Assembly: GCA_018648805.1 (NCBI GenBank)
Contig: JABGQM010000018.1
Coordinates: 1-64,000 of the forward strand
Direction: 5' to 3'
DNA: 64,000 bases
Source of the DNA: Verrucomicrobiota bacterium
GTDB taxonomy: Bacteria; Verrucomicrobiota; Kiritimatiellia; UBA8416; JABMPJ01
Part shown: piece by piece, positions 26,769-35,131 of the stretch
Layout of the letters: each line of letters begins with the position of its first letter
Numbering within the stretch: position 1 is the first letter of the stretch
Program-made: the position numbers and the translations under genes
The notes under the pieces: model-generated
Told to the model about the DNA's origin: nothing
Seen by the model: only the letters and a program-made list of their open reading frames with translations
Databases searched by the model: none

Positions 26769-27329
26769 TCAATGCTTTCCAATCAACCGCAGGAATTCGG
26801 CCCGCGTGGCCGGGTCGTTGTGGAAGCTGCCCAGCACGGTTGAGGTGGTCATAACCGAGTTCTGCTTGCCGACCCCACGCATCATCATGCAGAGATGCTG
26901 GCACTCCATCACGACGCCGACGCCCTCGGCGCCCAGCGTGTCGGATACCGCCCGCGCGATCTGTCCGGTTAGTCGTTCCTGGATCTGAACGCGCCGTCCA
27001 AAGAGATCCGCAATGCGTGCCAGCTTACTCACACCCAGTACCTTGTCCTGCGCGATGTAACCGATGTGACAGCGACCGAAGAAGGGGAGCATGTGGTGTT
27101 CGCACATACTGTAGACCTCGATATCGCGGGCGATGATCATGTTGTTGGCTTCGGCCTCGAACACGGCGTTGTTGATCACCTTGTCCAGGTCCATGTGATA
27201 CCCCTCTGTGAGGTAGGCCCACGCCTTCGCCACGCGCTCGGGGGTCTTGAGCAGCCCGTCACGCTCGGGGTCTTCCCCTATCTCTTTCAACAGTTCCTTG
27301 ACCAGCTCGGCAACGCGTTTCTCGTTCAT
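26769..27329 (-). CDS. folE: GTP cyclohydrolase I
   Basis: Converts GTP to 7,8-dihydroneopterin triphosphate, the first step of folate/tetrahydropterin synthesis. 186 residues. The zinc and catalytic region is [19 protein letters not shown] (C76, H78, H79), followed by QERLTGQIA and the second Cys region [11 protein letters not shown] (C147). The sequence ends at [17 protein letters not shown], as usual. Its start overlaps the folB stop, so the order of transcription is folM-like, folB, folE. Confidence 0.97.
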   Translation of the reverse strand: MNEKRVAELVKELLKEIGEDPERDGLLKTPERVAKAWAYLTEGYHMDLDKVINNAVFEAEANNMIIARDIEVYSMCEHHMLPFFGRCHIGYIAQDKVLGVSKLARIADLFGRRVQIQERLTGQIARAVSDTLGAEGVGVVMECQHLCMMMRGVGKQNSVMTTSTVLGSFHNDPATRAEFLRLIGKH

Positions 27330-27706
27330 GATGAGCGTTCTTTCTGTGTTCGTGTGATCTCGACTTCAACCGTGCGCGCAAAACGGAGCGCGCCGGGCTT
27401 AGCCACGCGTACATCCACCTGCGCGACGCGCGGATCCGAGAGACAGATATCGGCAATACACTCGGCCATCCGTTCGACCAGGAGGAAGGCGGAACCATCC
27501 ACCATCGCGATCACCTGCTTCTTGATTGCTTTGTAATCGACCGTGTCCTCGATGTTGTCACTCTGGCCGGCCTTGCGCAAATCGGCATGGAGCGTGATGT
27601 TGATCACGACATCCTGTTTGTCACGCCGCTCTTCGTCGTAGATGCCGATGATGCAGCGCTGCAAGAGGTCGCGGATATGAATGCGGTCCAGGTGAGGTTC
27701 AGGCAT
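27326..27706 (-). CDS. folB: dihydroneopterin aldolase
   Basis: Dihydroneopterin aldolase/epimerase of the folate pathway, 126 residues from ATG 27706. Family features are [19 protein letters not shown] with the catalytic-site Glu, the [12 protein letters not shown] segment, and [14 protein letters not shown] longer frame to 27865 is inside the upstream SDR gene. It overlaps folE by four bases and the folM-like gene by eight, indicating tight coupling. Confidence 0.93.
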   Translation of the reverse strand: MPEPHLDRIHIRDLLQRCIIGIYDEERRDKQDVVINITLHADLRKAGQSDNIEDTVDYKAIKKQVIAMVDGSAFLLVERMAECIADICLSDPRVAQVDVRVAKPGALRFARTVEVEITRTQKERSS

Positions 27707-28439
27707 ACGGATCTCCCTTAAGGTGTGAGCCACCATCAACGTAGACAGTCTGACCCGTGATGAAGCTGCTGCGCAACAGGAAAAGGACCGCGGCGGCAAC
27801 ATCATCCGGATCGCCCCAGCGCTGCAGCGGCAGTGCCTGCGCGCGCGCCTCCATGAGGGCGGCATCCGCCCCTTCGGGCGGCAGGATCGGTCCAGGCGCC
27901 ACGCCGTTGACGCGGATCGCTGGTGCCAGCTCCAGGGCCAGCATGGCGGTCAGGTCATGCAGCATGCGTTTGCTTATGCTGTAGGCCGCATAGGCCGGGT
28001 CGGGACGCGCTACGCGCGTGTCGAGCAGGTTGATTACACTGCCCGGGTGTCCGGCCGCGGCCATCCGGCGCGCCAGCATGAGTGGCGAGAGTGCATGCAG
28101 GCGGATGGCGTCCTGTAGCTCCTCCTCGCGGCAGGACAGAAGCTCGCTGCGCAGAAATGTGGAGGCATTGTTGACCAGGATGTCGATCGGTCCGATGGCC
28201 TCCACGGCCTTGTCGAACATGACCTCGGCGACCCAGGGATCGGTCAGATCCGCACTGATCGTTACGGCGTTAACACCCCGTTGCCGCACGTCTGCGGCCG
28301 TGGCGTCTGCGGCCTTGTGTGACTCGTGATAGTGAATTGCCACGTCAACGCCCGCCTCGGCCAGCGCCAATGCGATGGCCCGCCCGATGCGCCTGGCGCC
28401 GCCCGTCACCAACGCGGTCTGTCCCTCAATCGATTGCAC
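27699..28439 (-). CDS. folM: pteridine reductase-like SDR (FolM type)
   Basis: 246-residue SDR. The nucleotide motif is TGGARRIG, the TGxxxRxG variant that marks pteridine reductase PTR1 and dihydromonapterin reductase FolM, instead of the usual TGxxxGxG. NNAS and YSISK (Tyr/Lys) are present. The gene overlaps folB, which supports a pterin substrate (7,8-dihydromonapterin or dihydrofolate). GTG 28439 with AAGGGGG upstream fits better than the longer frame to 28532. Confidence 0.85.
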   Translation of the reverse strand: MQSIEGQTALVTGGARRIGRAIALALAEAGVDVAIHYHESHKAADATAADVRQRGVNAVTISADLTDPWVAEVMFDKAVEAIGPIDILVNNASTFLRSELLSCREEELQDAIRLHALSPLMLARRMAAAGHPGSVINLLDTRVARPDPAYAAYSISKRMLHDLTAMLALELAPAIRVNGVAPGPILPPEGADAALMEARAQALPLQRWGDPDDVAAAVLFLLRSSFITGQTVYVDGGSHLKGDPYA

Positions 28440-28504
28440 GTACACCCCCTTGTAGATTCTGCCCAGCCTACGTGACCGCTCCCCCAAAGACAACCCTACC
28501 GATC

Positions 28505-28569
28505 CCCACAGACGACGAGCATCCGTGCCCATCCGTGTAATCCGTGGTCCTCCCCCACAGACGACGAGC
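28505..28569. repeat. ATCCGTG word array flanked by 16-base direct repeats
   Basis: CCCACAGACGACGAGC occurs at 28505-28520 and again at 28554-28569. Between them are three ATCCGTG-type words (28521-28547). The second direct repeat ends two bases before the pgi stop codon. Confidence 0.8.
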
Positions 28570-28571
28570 CG

Positions 28572-30188
28572 CTATCGCGTGGCGCGATAATGGGCAATCA
28601 GTGCGTTGGTCGAGCTATCGTGTGCCAGGTCGGGTTCAATGGCGGCATCCAGCTCGGGCAGAATCTTGGCCGCCAGCTCTTTGCCCAGCTGCACGCCCCA
28701 CTGATCGAATGAGTTGACGTGCCACAGGGCCCCCTGCACAAACACCTTGTGTTCATACAGCGCTACCAGGGCGCCCAGTGTATGCGGGGTCAGGGCGTCG
28801 GCCAGGAGCGTATTGGTCGGTCGGTTACCCTCAAAGGTCTTGTGGGTCACCAGTTCGGCCGGGGTGTCCTCGGCCACGACTTGCTCCGGCGGCTTGCCGA
28901 AGGCGAGCGCCTCGGTCTGGGCAAAGCAGTTGGCCATAAGCTTGTCGTGGTGATCGCTTAGGGCGTTGTGCGTCGTGCAGAAGCCGATGAAGTCGGCCGG
29001 AATCAGCTTGGAGCCCTGGTGGATCAGCTGGTAGAAGGCGTGCTGGCCGTTCGTGCCGGGCTCCCCCCAGATGATGGGACCGGTCTGGTAGTCGACGACG
29101 TTGCCGTCGCGGTCGACCCGCTTGCCGTTGCTCTCCATGTCGACCTGCTGCAGGTGGGCGGCCAGACGGTGCAGGTACTGGTCGTAGGGCAGTACCGCAT
29201 GGCTGTCGGCATCCAGGAAGTTGTTGTACCAGATGCCCAGCAGCCCCATCAGCATTGGCAGGTTGGCCTCGGCAGGGGCTTCGGCGAAATGCCGGTCCAT
29301 CGCATGCGCCCCTTCGAGCAGAGCCGTGAAGTGATCCGGCCCCAGCGCCACCATGAGCGGCAGACCGATCGCTGACCAGAGCGAGTAGCGCCCGCCGACC
29401 CACTCCCAGAACTCGAACATGTTGGCTGTATCGATGCCAAAGGCGGCCACGGCCTCCGCGTTGGTTGAAACCGCCACGCAGTGTTTGGCGATTGCCGCAT
29501 CATCGCTGAGCGTGGCCAGCAGCCAGGTCCGCGCCGAATGGGCGTTGGTCATGGTTTCCTGCGTTGTGAAGGTCTTGGAGGCGATGATGAAGAGCGTCTC
29601 CTCCGGATCCAGGTCGCGGGTGGACTCGGCAAAGTGCGTGCCATCCACATTCGAAACAAAGCGCACCGTCAGAGCGCGGTCGCTCTGCGACTTGAGCGCC
29701 TCGTAGACCATGGCCGGCCCCAAATCGGATCCGCCGATCCCGATGTTGATGATGTTCCGAATCCGTTTGCCCGTGTAGCCGGTCCACGCCCCCGAGCGCA
29801 CCGCCGCGCTGAAATCGGCCATTTGATCCAGCACCGCCAGCACGCCCGGCATGACGTCCTCGCCTTCGATCCGCACCGGCTGCCCGGAGCGGTTGCGCAG
29901 GGCGGTGTGCAGCACGGCTCGGTTCTCGGTGATATTGATCCGCTCGCCCGCCAGCATCTGGTCGCGTAGCGTTTCCACACCTGCCGCGCGTGCCAGCGCC
30001 AGAAGCGCCTGCATGACCTCGTCGGTCACGCGATTCTTCGACCAGTCCAACCGCCAACCGCAGGCCTCCGTGGTCATCCGCTCCGCGCGCCCCGGCTCCT
30101 CGGCGAACAGCTCGCGCAGGTGTTGGGCCCCCACCGTCTCGGACAACCTCTCTAAAACCTTCCACTCATCTCGTTCTGTCAATTTCAT
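28572..30188 (-). CDS. pgi: glucose-6-phosphate isomerase
   Basis: Interconverts glucose-6-phosphate and fructose-6-phosphate in the cytoplasm. 538 residues from ATG 30188. The signatures are [31 protein letters not shown], the PGI signature around [21 protein letters not shown] (catalytic Glu/His region) and [15 protein letters not shown] at the C terminus. The length is that of the E. coli-type enzyme. It lies upstream of, and on the same strand as, the pterin genes. Confidence 0.97.
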   Translation of the reverse strand: MKLTERDEWKVLERLSETVGAQHLRELFAEEPGRAERMTTEACGWRLDWSKNRVTDEVMQALLALARAAGVETLRDQMLAGERINITENRAVLHTALRNRSGQPVRIEGEDVMPGVLAVLDQMADFSAAVRSGAWTGYTGKRIRNIINIGIGGSDLGPAMVYEALKSQSDRALTVRFVSNVDGTHFAESTRDLDPEETLFIIASKTFTTQETMTNAHSARTWLLATLSDDAAIAKHCVAVSTNAEAVAAFGIDTANMFEFWEWVGGRYSLWSAIGLPLMVALGPDHFTALLEGAHAMDRHFAEAPAEANLPMLMGLLGIWYNNFLDADSHAVLPYDQYLHRLAAHLQQVDMESNGKRVDRDGNVVDYQTGPIIWGEPGTNGQHAFYQLIHQGSKLIPADFIGFCTTHNALSDHHDKLMANCFAQTEALAFGKPPEQVVAEDTPAELVTHKTFEGNRPTNTLLADALTPHTLGALVALYEHKVFVQGALWHVNSFDQWGVQLGKELAAKILPELDAAIEPDLAHDSSTNALIAHYRATR

Positions 30189-30212
30189 CTTATGCTGTCT
30201 CCACTCCCAAAT

Positions 30213-30240
30213 CGGCAATCATCAATCATCAATCGGCAAT
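30213..30240. repeat. CATCAAT/CGGCAAT heptad array
   Basis: Four tandem heptads, CGGCAAT-CATCAAT-CATCAAT-CGGCAAT, fill the gap between the protease stop and the pgi start. No opposite arm is present. Confidence 0.8.
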
Positions 30241-30244
30241 CTCC

Positions 30245-31078
30245 CTACCGCTCCACATCCACTTCCACATGCTCCTCGCGCTGGTTGGGCGCATAGGGCG
30301 GGGGACTGATCACCACGTCAGCGTCACCGGGTGGCGGGCCTGGCTCGGGCGGCGGTGCAAACGGATTCCAGAACGGGCCGCCCTCGCCGCGCTTTGCCGC
30401 TTCCTCCATCTGCACCACCCGGTATTCGCGCCCGGCAGCGGTGTAGATGAAGAAGGCGATCGCCACCAGCATCCAGTTGCGCTGCTCGGCCAGGAAGCCG
30501 TAGAGGCCAAACAGTACCGCCATGATCTTGCCTAGCCGCGCGGCAATGAACGTGGCGCGCAGTCGCCCGATCTTCGGTGTCAAGGCCGCGCGCAATACCC
30601 TCCCACCATCCATCGGGAACGAAGGGAGTAGATTGAAGCCCGCCAGGAAGAAGTTGATCCAGCCCAGGATGTAGATGATGAACCCCGGATAGGAGATGCC
30701 GACCCTTATGAGCTGGCGTCCGCCGAAGAAGCCCAACAGGCCCAGTCCGAGGCTGACCGCGGGGCCCGCCAGGGCCATGAGCATCTCATCCATCGGTCGC
30801 CGTGGCATACGCTCCATCTGCGCCGCCCCGCCCATGAACATCAGCGTGATCTCGCGCACCTTGCAGCCCTTGCGGATGGCCACGAACGAGTGACCCAGCT
30901 CATGCAGGGCCACACTTGTGAAGAGCCCGATCGCAATCAGGATACGGTCCAGCATGGCGCCCGGACCGCCCGACCACCCCGCGTTGAGCGTCAGAATTCC
31001 CACCACCACAATCAGCGACATGTGGACCTTGATCGGAATCCCCCACACCGTCGCAATCTTATAAGCATTCCCAAACAT
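30245..31078 (-). CDS. site-2-type M50 zinc metalloprotease
   Basis: Membrane-embedded peptidase of the M50 family (SpoIVFB/rhomboid-like topology), about 277 residues. HELGH in LFTSVALHELGHSFVA is the HExxH zinc site. NLLPSFPMDGGRVLRA supplies the NxxPxxPxDGG motif with the third ligand. Four to six hydrophobic segments are present. The proline-rich tail PFAPPPEPGPPPGD is cytoplasmic or disordered. Two adjacent ATGs (31081 and 31078) are possible; GGAGG is best spaced for 31078. It could process a membrane-bound anti-sigma factor, but no partner is seen. Confidence 0.88.
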   Translation of the reverse strand: MFGNAYKIATVWGIPIKVHMSLIVVVGILTLNAGWSGGPGAMLDRILIAIGLFTSVALHELGHSFVAIRKGCKVREITLMFMGGAAQMERMPRRPMDEMLMALAGPAVSLGLGLLGFFGGRQLIRVGISYPGFIIYILGWINFFLAGFNLLPSFPMDGGRVLRAALTPKIGRLRATFIAARLGKIMAVLFGLYGFLAEQRNWMLVAIAFFIYTAAGREYRVVQMEEAAKRGEGGPFWNPFAPPPEPGPPPGDADVVISPPPYAPNQREEHVEVDVER

Positions 31079-31082
31079 CATA

Positions 31083-31166
31083 CCTCCCAGCGCCGTAGGC
31101 GCCACTTGTCCGCCATAGCCTTGGCGAAGGCGGATCCGTGTCAATCCGTGTCATCCGTGGTCACGC
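31083..31166. repeat. composite repeat: CCGCCATAGCC element plus ATCCGTG words
   Basis: Bases 31088-31133 contain CGCCGTAGGCGCCACTTGTC and CCGCCATAGCCTTGGCGAAG, which on the minus strand would read LRQGYGGQV if translated. They are followed at 31134-31161 by ATCCGTG-type words. Related GCTATGG elements lie at 31206-31250. The unit overlaps the last codons of trmJ. Confidence 0.65.
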
Positions 31167-31969
31167 CCCCCGACTTCCGACTTCCGACTTCCGACCTCCG
31201 ACCTCCGCTTGCCCTCCATAGCCCGCAGGGCGACGGAGGGACCTCCGGCCTCCGTCTGTCCGCTGGCCCATTGCGCCTGGCGTGCGATACCCATCATGAT
31301 CTTTACGTCATCCAGCGTGTGCACCCCGCGCCCCAGGATGCGGCGTAGTCCCAGCATCATGTGGTCCGCTTTGTCAGGCTCCATGAATCCGACATCCAGC
31401 ATCATCGCGCGCCACAGCCCGAACATCCGCTCGCGCAGCGCCGAAGGTGCCTCGCCCGATTTCTCTTCGGGCGGCTCATAGATTCCGGCGGCGGTGAAAA
31501 GTTCATAACAGCAAATCATGACCGACTGGGCCAGGTTGATCGACATGGACTCGTCGGTGGTGGGAATCTGGACGATATGCGTACACAGCGCCAGCTCTTC
31601 ATTGGAGAGCCCCTTGTCTTCACGGCCGAAGACCAGCCCCACCTTGCTGTGTGCACTGGCCTCGAGGATGGTCGGGGCCCAGTCGCGCGGCGACTTGGCG
31701 TGCTGGCGATAGAGTCCGCGGCGCGCCGAGGTGCCGATCACAAGTCCGCAGTCGGCCACGGCTTCAGCCAGCGTGTCGAAGGTCTGGCGCGCACGCAGCA
31801 GCGGTTCGGCATGACACGACATCATGCGCGCTTCCAGCATGTTGAGCGGACGCGGATCAGCGATCGCCAGTTCTTTTATCCCCGTATTGCTCATGGCCCG
31901 GCAGACCGACCCCACATTGCCCCCGTAGAGCGGTCCCACCAGCACGATTCTGACATTCTCCAAATTCAT
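31151..31969 (-). CDS. trmJ: tRNA (Cm32/Um32) methyltransferase TrmJ-like
   Basis: SPOUT-class RNA 2'-O-methyltransferase, 272 residues. It starts VRIVLVGPLYGGNVGSVCRAM (motif 1). GLVFGREDKGLSNEELALC is motif 2 and IPTTDESMSINLAQSVMICCYEL is motif 3 of the SpoU/TrmJ knot. A helical C-terminal domain reaches about residue 240. The last 30 residues (GGPSVALRAMEGKRRSEVGS and onward) are encoded by dispersed repeats and have no counterpart in the family, so the functional end is probably near residue 240. Confidence 0.9.
   Translation of the reverse strand: MNLENVRIVLVGPLYGGNVGSVCRAMSNTGIKELAIADPRPLNMLEARMMSCHAEPLLRARQTFDTLAEAVADCGLVIGTSARRGLYRQHAKSPRDWAPTILEASAHSKVGLVFGREDKGLSNEELALCTHIVQIPTTDESMSINLAQSVMICCYELFTAAGIYEPPEEKSGEAPSALRERMFGLWRAMMLDVGFMEPDKADHMMLGLRRILGRGVHTLDDVKIMMGIARQAQWASGQTEAGGPSVALRAMEGKRRSEVGSRKSEVGGRDHG
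31171..31250. repeat. CGACTTC heptads and GCTATGGAGG element inside the trmJ 3' end
   Basis: Five tandem heptads (three CGACTTC, two CGACCTC) occupy 31171-31205. A GCCCTCCATAGCCCGCAGGG element follows at 31211-31230. Both are read as codons of the TrmJ tail. Confidence 0.8.
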
Positions 31970-32062
31970 TCCACGTCTCCCACAAACCTCAAATAGTACC
32001 CCACCGTACCGGTTACGTCACCCTATGAATTGGCTGACCTGCCCCGCGTTTCTGGGATCGGT

Positions 32063-32175
32063 CCAATTCAATGTCCAACAGCCAACAAGGAATATCCAAT
32101 GTCCAAGGGTTGGCCGCCTTCGGCGGATCACTACTTGTTCGGTTGGATTTGAGTGTTGGCTATTGGATATTCAGG
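32063..32175. repeat. AATATCCAA-family hairpin, copy 3
   Basis: Left arm 32063-32113 (AATGTCCAACAGCCAACAAG, then GAATATCCAATGTCCAAGGG) and right arm 32140-32175 (GGTTGGATTTGAGTGTTGGC, then TATTGGATATTC). The loop contains GCCGCCTTCGGCGGATCA. It lies in the 285-base divergent gap between trmJ and uup, which otherwise shows no gene. Confidence 0.85.
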
Positions 32176-32254
32176 TATCCTATCGCTCGGGTCTGGTCCA
32201 AATGCAGAGAACCCGCTATGGTGTGCGGCTGCAAATGGAAAAGGCAGCAGTCGT

Positions 32255-34057
32255 ATGGCAATAGTGAATATAGATGGCGTGAGCCTGAGTTTTGGTGGGG
32301 CGCCCCTGCTCGATGAGGTGACCCTCACGATTGAGGAGGGCGACCGGATCAGCTTGGTGGGACGCAATGGGACCGGAAAGTCTACGCTGCTCAGGCTCCT
32401 GCATGGCGACCTCGCCCCTGATGCGGGTGCGATTCGCCATCACAAGGATGTCAGCATCGCCTTCCTGCCGCAGGAGGTGCCGGTCGACATGGCCGGATCG
32501 GTGATCGATGCCGTCGAGACGGCGGCCTTCAAGGCGCGCCACGCCGCGGCCCACAGCGAGGACCACGGCCACCGCGTGGTGGGGCGTATTCTCTCGCAGC
32601 TGGGGGTCGACCCGCAGGCCGAGTGCGCCACACTCTCGGGCGGACAGAAGCGGCGTGTGCTGCTGGCTCGCGCGCTCGTGCTCGAGCCGGATGTGCTCTT
32701 GCTGGATGAACCGACCAACCATCTCGATATCGATTCGATCTGCTGGATGGAGACCTTTCTGCTGCGCCACGTCAAGACACTCCTCTTCGTGACGCATGAC
32801 CGCGCGTTCCTGCGTCGCGTTGCCAACCGCATCGTCGACCTCGATCGTGGCAAGCTGGCCGACTGGGCCTGCGACTACGACACCTTCTTGCGTCGCAAAG
32901 CCGATCTGTTGCATGACGAGGGCGTCAACCAGGCGCGTTCCGACAAGAAGCTGGCCAAAGAGGAAGCGTGGATCCGACAGGGCATCAAGGCCCGCCGCAC
33001 GCGTGACGAGGGACGTGTGCGTGCCCTCATGGCCATGCGTGAGGAGCGTCGCGGTCGCCGCGCCTCCGAAGGCCAGGTCCGCCTGCAGTTGCAGCGCGGC
33101 GAGCAGTCGGGGCGCAAGGTGATTCAGGTCAAGGAGTTGTCGTTCGCCTATCCCGGTGAGGCCCTCTTGGTGAAGCCCTTCACCATGCAGATCACGCGCG
33201 GCGATCGCATCGGAGTGATTGGCCCCAACGGATCCGGTAAGACCACGCTGCTCAAGCTGTTGACGGGTGAGCTGGCCCCGAGCGGCGGCGAGGTCGTGTC
33301 GGGCACGCGGCTTGAGATGGCCTATTTCGATCAACACCGCGCCCAGCTCAACGATGATGAGTCAGTCGCCGAGAATGCCGGGCACGGTATGGATAGCTTG
33401 ACCATCAACGGTCAGTCGCGCCACATCATCAGCTACCTGCAGGACTTCCTTTTCACGCCCGACCGGGCCAAGTCACCGGTGGGCATTCTTTCCGGGGGTG
33501 AGCGTAATCGGCTCCTGCTGGCTATGCTCTTCGCCAAGCCTTCCAACCTGCTCGTGATGGATGAACCGACCAATGACCTCGATGTTGAGACGCTTGAACT
33601 GCTCGAGGAGCAGTTGGTCAACTACAGCGGGACGGTCCTCATGGTGAGCCATGACCGCGCCTTCCTTGATAACGTGGTGACCAGCGTGGTGGTGATGCAG
33701 GGCGACGGGGTGGTCGGGGAGTATGTCGGCGGCTATGATGATTGGCTCAAGGTGAAACAGATTCCGGCGACGGCACCCCGAAAATCGGCGACGCCCGGCC
33801 GTCGTCACGCGCGTCAATCGGCCGCATTCGGCTACAAGCAGAACCGCGAGTTGAACGCCCTGCCCAAAGAGATCGAGAAATTGGAGGCCCGGCAGGAAAC
33901 GCTGCACCAGAAGATGGCCGGGCCGGACTACTTTCGCACTCCTCCCGCCGATCTCGACACCGACCGGCAGAGCGACGCCGATCTCACCCGTGAGATCGAA
34001 GCCGCCTACGCGCGCTGGGAAGCCTTAGAAGCGCTGCGCAACGCAGAGCGTCCATAA
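32255..34057 (+). CDS. uup: ABC-F family ATPase (Uup-like)
   Basis: Soluble ribosome-associated ABC-F protein with two ATPase cassettes and no membrane domain, 600 residues from ATG 32255. The Walker A motifs are GRNGTGKST and GPNGSGKTT; the signatures are LSGGQKRR and LSGGERNR; the Walker B motifs are LLLDEPTNHLD and LVMDEPTNDLD. A linker helix pair lies between the cassettes. The C-terminal region from about 530 is a coiled coil (LPKEIEKLEARQETLHQKM), the Uup hallmark. The frame upstream of 32255 runs into the intergenic hairpin. Confidence 0.93.
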   Translation: MAIVNIDGVSLSFGGAPLLDEVTLTIEEGDRISLVGRNGTGKSTLLRLLHGDLAPDAGAIRHHKDVSIAFLPQEVPVDMAGSVIDAVETAAFKARHAAAHSEDHGHRVVGRILSQLGVDPQAECATLSGGQKRRVLLARALVLEPDVLLLDEPTNHLDIDSICWMETFLLRHVKTLLFVTHDRAFLRRVANRIVDLDRGKLADWACDYDTFLRRKADLLHDEGVNQARSDKKLAKEEAWIRQGIKARRTRDEGRVRALMAMREERRGRRASEGQVRLQLQRGEQSGRKVIQVKELSFAYPGEALLVKPFTMQITRGDRIGVIGPNGSGKTTLLKLLTGELAPSGGEVVSGTRLEMAYFDQHRAQLNDDESVAENAGHGMDSLTINGQSRHIISYLQDFLFTPDRAKSPVGILSGGERNRLLLAMLFAKPSNLLVMDEPTNDLDVETLELLEEQLVNYSGTVLMVSHDRAFLDNVVTSVVVMQGDGVVGEYVGGYDDWLKVKQIPATAPRKSATPGRRHARQSAAFGYKQNRELNALPKEIEKLEARQETLHQKMAGPDYFRTPPADLDTDRQSDADLTREIEAAYARWEALEALRNAERP

Positions 34058-34097
34058 AATAGGTAGCGTATCGGTGCGGAATCGATCACACTGCGAC

Positions 34098-34307
34098 ATG
34101 GGTGAATCACGTATAACGGATGTGGAGAGCAGCATGGCCTTCATGGAGAAGGCCCTGCATGATCTCTCGGATGTGGTCTGCAAGCAGCAGGCTGAAATCG
34201 ACCGGTTGACGACCCGGCTCACGATGCTTGCCGACCGGATGAGCGGCCTCGATGAACCGGGCGGTGAAGAGGGCGACCCGGTTGATGAGCGGCCGCCGCA
34301 CTACTGA
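34098..34307 (+). CDS. slyX: SlyX family protein
   Basis: Small coiled-coil protein of unknown biochemical role. It matches SlyX by the VESSMAFMEKALHDLSDVVCKQQAEIDRL coiled-coil pattern and the ending RPPHY, which is the family's typical C terminus. 69 residues from ATG 34098. A GTG at 34074 would give 77 residues, and neither has a strong ribosome site. It follows uup by 40 bases. Confidence 0.85.
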   Translation: MGESRITDVESSMAFMEKALHDLSDVVCKQQAEIDRLTTRLTMLADRMSGLDEPGGEEGDPVDERPPHY

Positions 34308-34343
34308 GGCACCGGCCGCTCTCATTGGCGTGCCGGAACCCGC

Positions 34344-34371
34344 TTGACCGGCGATCCCCCGTTGCTATGCT
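34344..34371 (+). promoter_or_regulatory. candidate promoter of the nickel SOD gene
   Basis: TTGACC (34344-34349), 16-base spacer, TATGCT (34366-34371). The start codon is at 34435, leaving a leader of about 57 bases that contains the dyad at 34396-34413. Confidence 0.5.
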
Positions 34372-34395
34372 ACCTGGCGAAGGACGTGTTCAATC

Positions 34396-34413
34396 CGGGC
34401 ATCTGTATGCCCG
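34396..34413 (+). promoter_or_regulatory. dyad CGGGCAT-ctgt-ATGCCCG in the SOD leader
   Basis: Perfect 7-base inverted repeat with a 4-base spacer, placed between the candidate promoter and the AGGAAGAAG ribosome site (34420-34428). It could be an operator or an RNA hairpin. Confidence 0.55.
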
Positions 34414-34434
34414 CCAAACAGGAAGAAGTATGAT

Positions 34435-34899
34435 ATGAGTGGACGACAGAAGATGATGGCAACGGGATGCCTGGCGCTGGTATGCGTCGCCGTATTGGCC
34501 TATGCACACTGCCAGGTGCCATGCGGCATTTACGGTGACTCTACACGATTCACGATGATGCGTGAGCATGTCACGACCATTGAGAAATCGATGAAAGAGA
34601 TCGAGCACATTGGGGCGGCGGCCTCGGCCAACAGCAACCAACTCGTGCGCTGGGTGTCCAACAAGGAGGCCCATGCCGACGAACTCGCGCGCATCGTGAC
34701 CGCCTATTTCATGGCCCAGCGGATCAAGCCCGTGGCCGTTGATCGCAAAGAGGCCTATGCAAAGTACGTAAAGGAGGTCACCCTCCTGCACCAGATCCTG
34801 GTGTATTCCATGAAGACCAAGCAGTCCACTACGCTCGAGCACTGTGGTGAACTGCGCAGCCTGATCGACCAGTTTGAGAAGAGCTATACGACCAAGTAA
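34435..34899 (+). CDS. sodN: exported nickel superoxide dismutase
   Basis: Dismutates superoxide with a Ni site made from the protein's own N terminus. Residues 1-24 are a Sec-type signal peptide (basic start, GCLALVCVAVLAYA). Cleavage after AYA would expose H25-C26, giving mature HCQVPCGIY. This matches the Ni-hook HCxxPCGxY of NiSOD with H1, C2, P5, C6 and Y9 kept; the usual Asp3 is Gln. The remainder is an all-helical 130-residue protein, as in the four-helix NiSOD (117 residues in Streptomyces). Signal peptidase could thus replace the dedicated SodX protease, which is not seen nearby. The location would be periplasmic or outside. Confidence 0.88.
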   Translation: MSGRQKMMATGCLALVCVAVLAYAHCQVPCGIYGDSTRFTMMREHVTTIEKSMKEIEHIGAAASANSNQLVRWVSNKEAHADELARIVTAYFMAQRIKPVAVDRKEAYAKYVKEVTLLHQILVYSMKTKQSTTLEHCGELRSLIDQFEKSYTTK

Positions 34900-34914
34900 C
34901 CTGTCACTTTTTTC

Positions 34915-35047
34915 AGTATCCAGCGCCCAACAAGGAATATCCAATATCCAAGTGAGCGTACAAAGCGAATGGAATGCCATAGGGCTGATCATTCGCCAGT
35001 CGCACGCACTTGGACATTGGATTTGAGTGTTGGATATTGGATATTCC
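34915..35047. repeat. AATATCCAA-family hairpin, copy 4
   Basis: Left arm 34915-34958 contains CAACAAGGAATATCCAATAT. Right arm 35003-35047 contains CACTTGGACATTGGATTTGA and TTGGATATTGGATATTCC. It lies between sodN and the small HTH-like gene, directly after a TTTTTT run at 34908-34913. Confidence 0.85.
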
Positions 35048-35131
35048 TCCAAGAAATATCCATATGCAGCAAGAAGTCCAAAAATTACAGAAGATTCTGT
35101 ACACAACCCCCCATTGTGGAGGTACAACCCG

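Noticed and set aside
28505..28569. Insertion sequence with target duplication
   Set aside because: The segment between the direct repeats is only 33 bases with no terminal inverted repeats or coding. It is reported as a repeat array instead.
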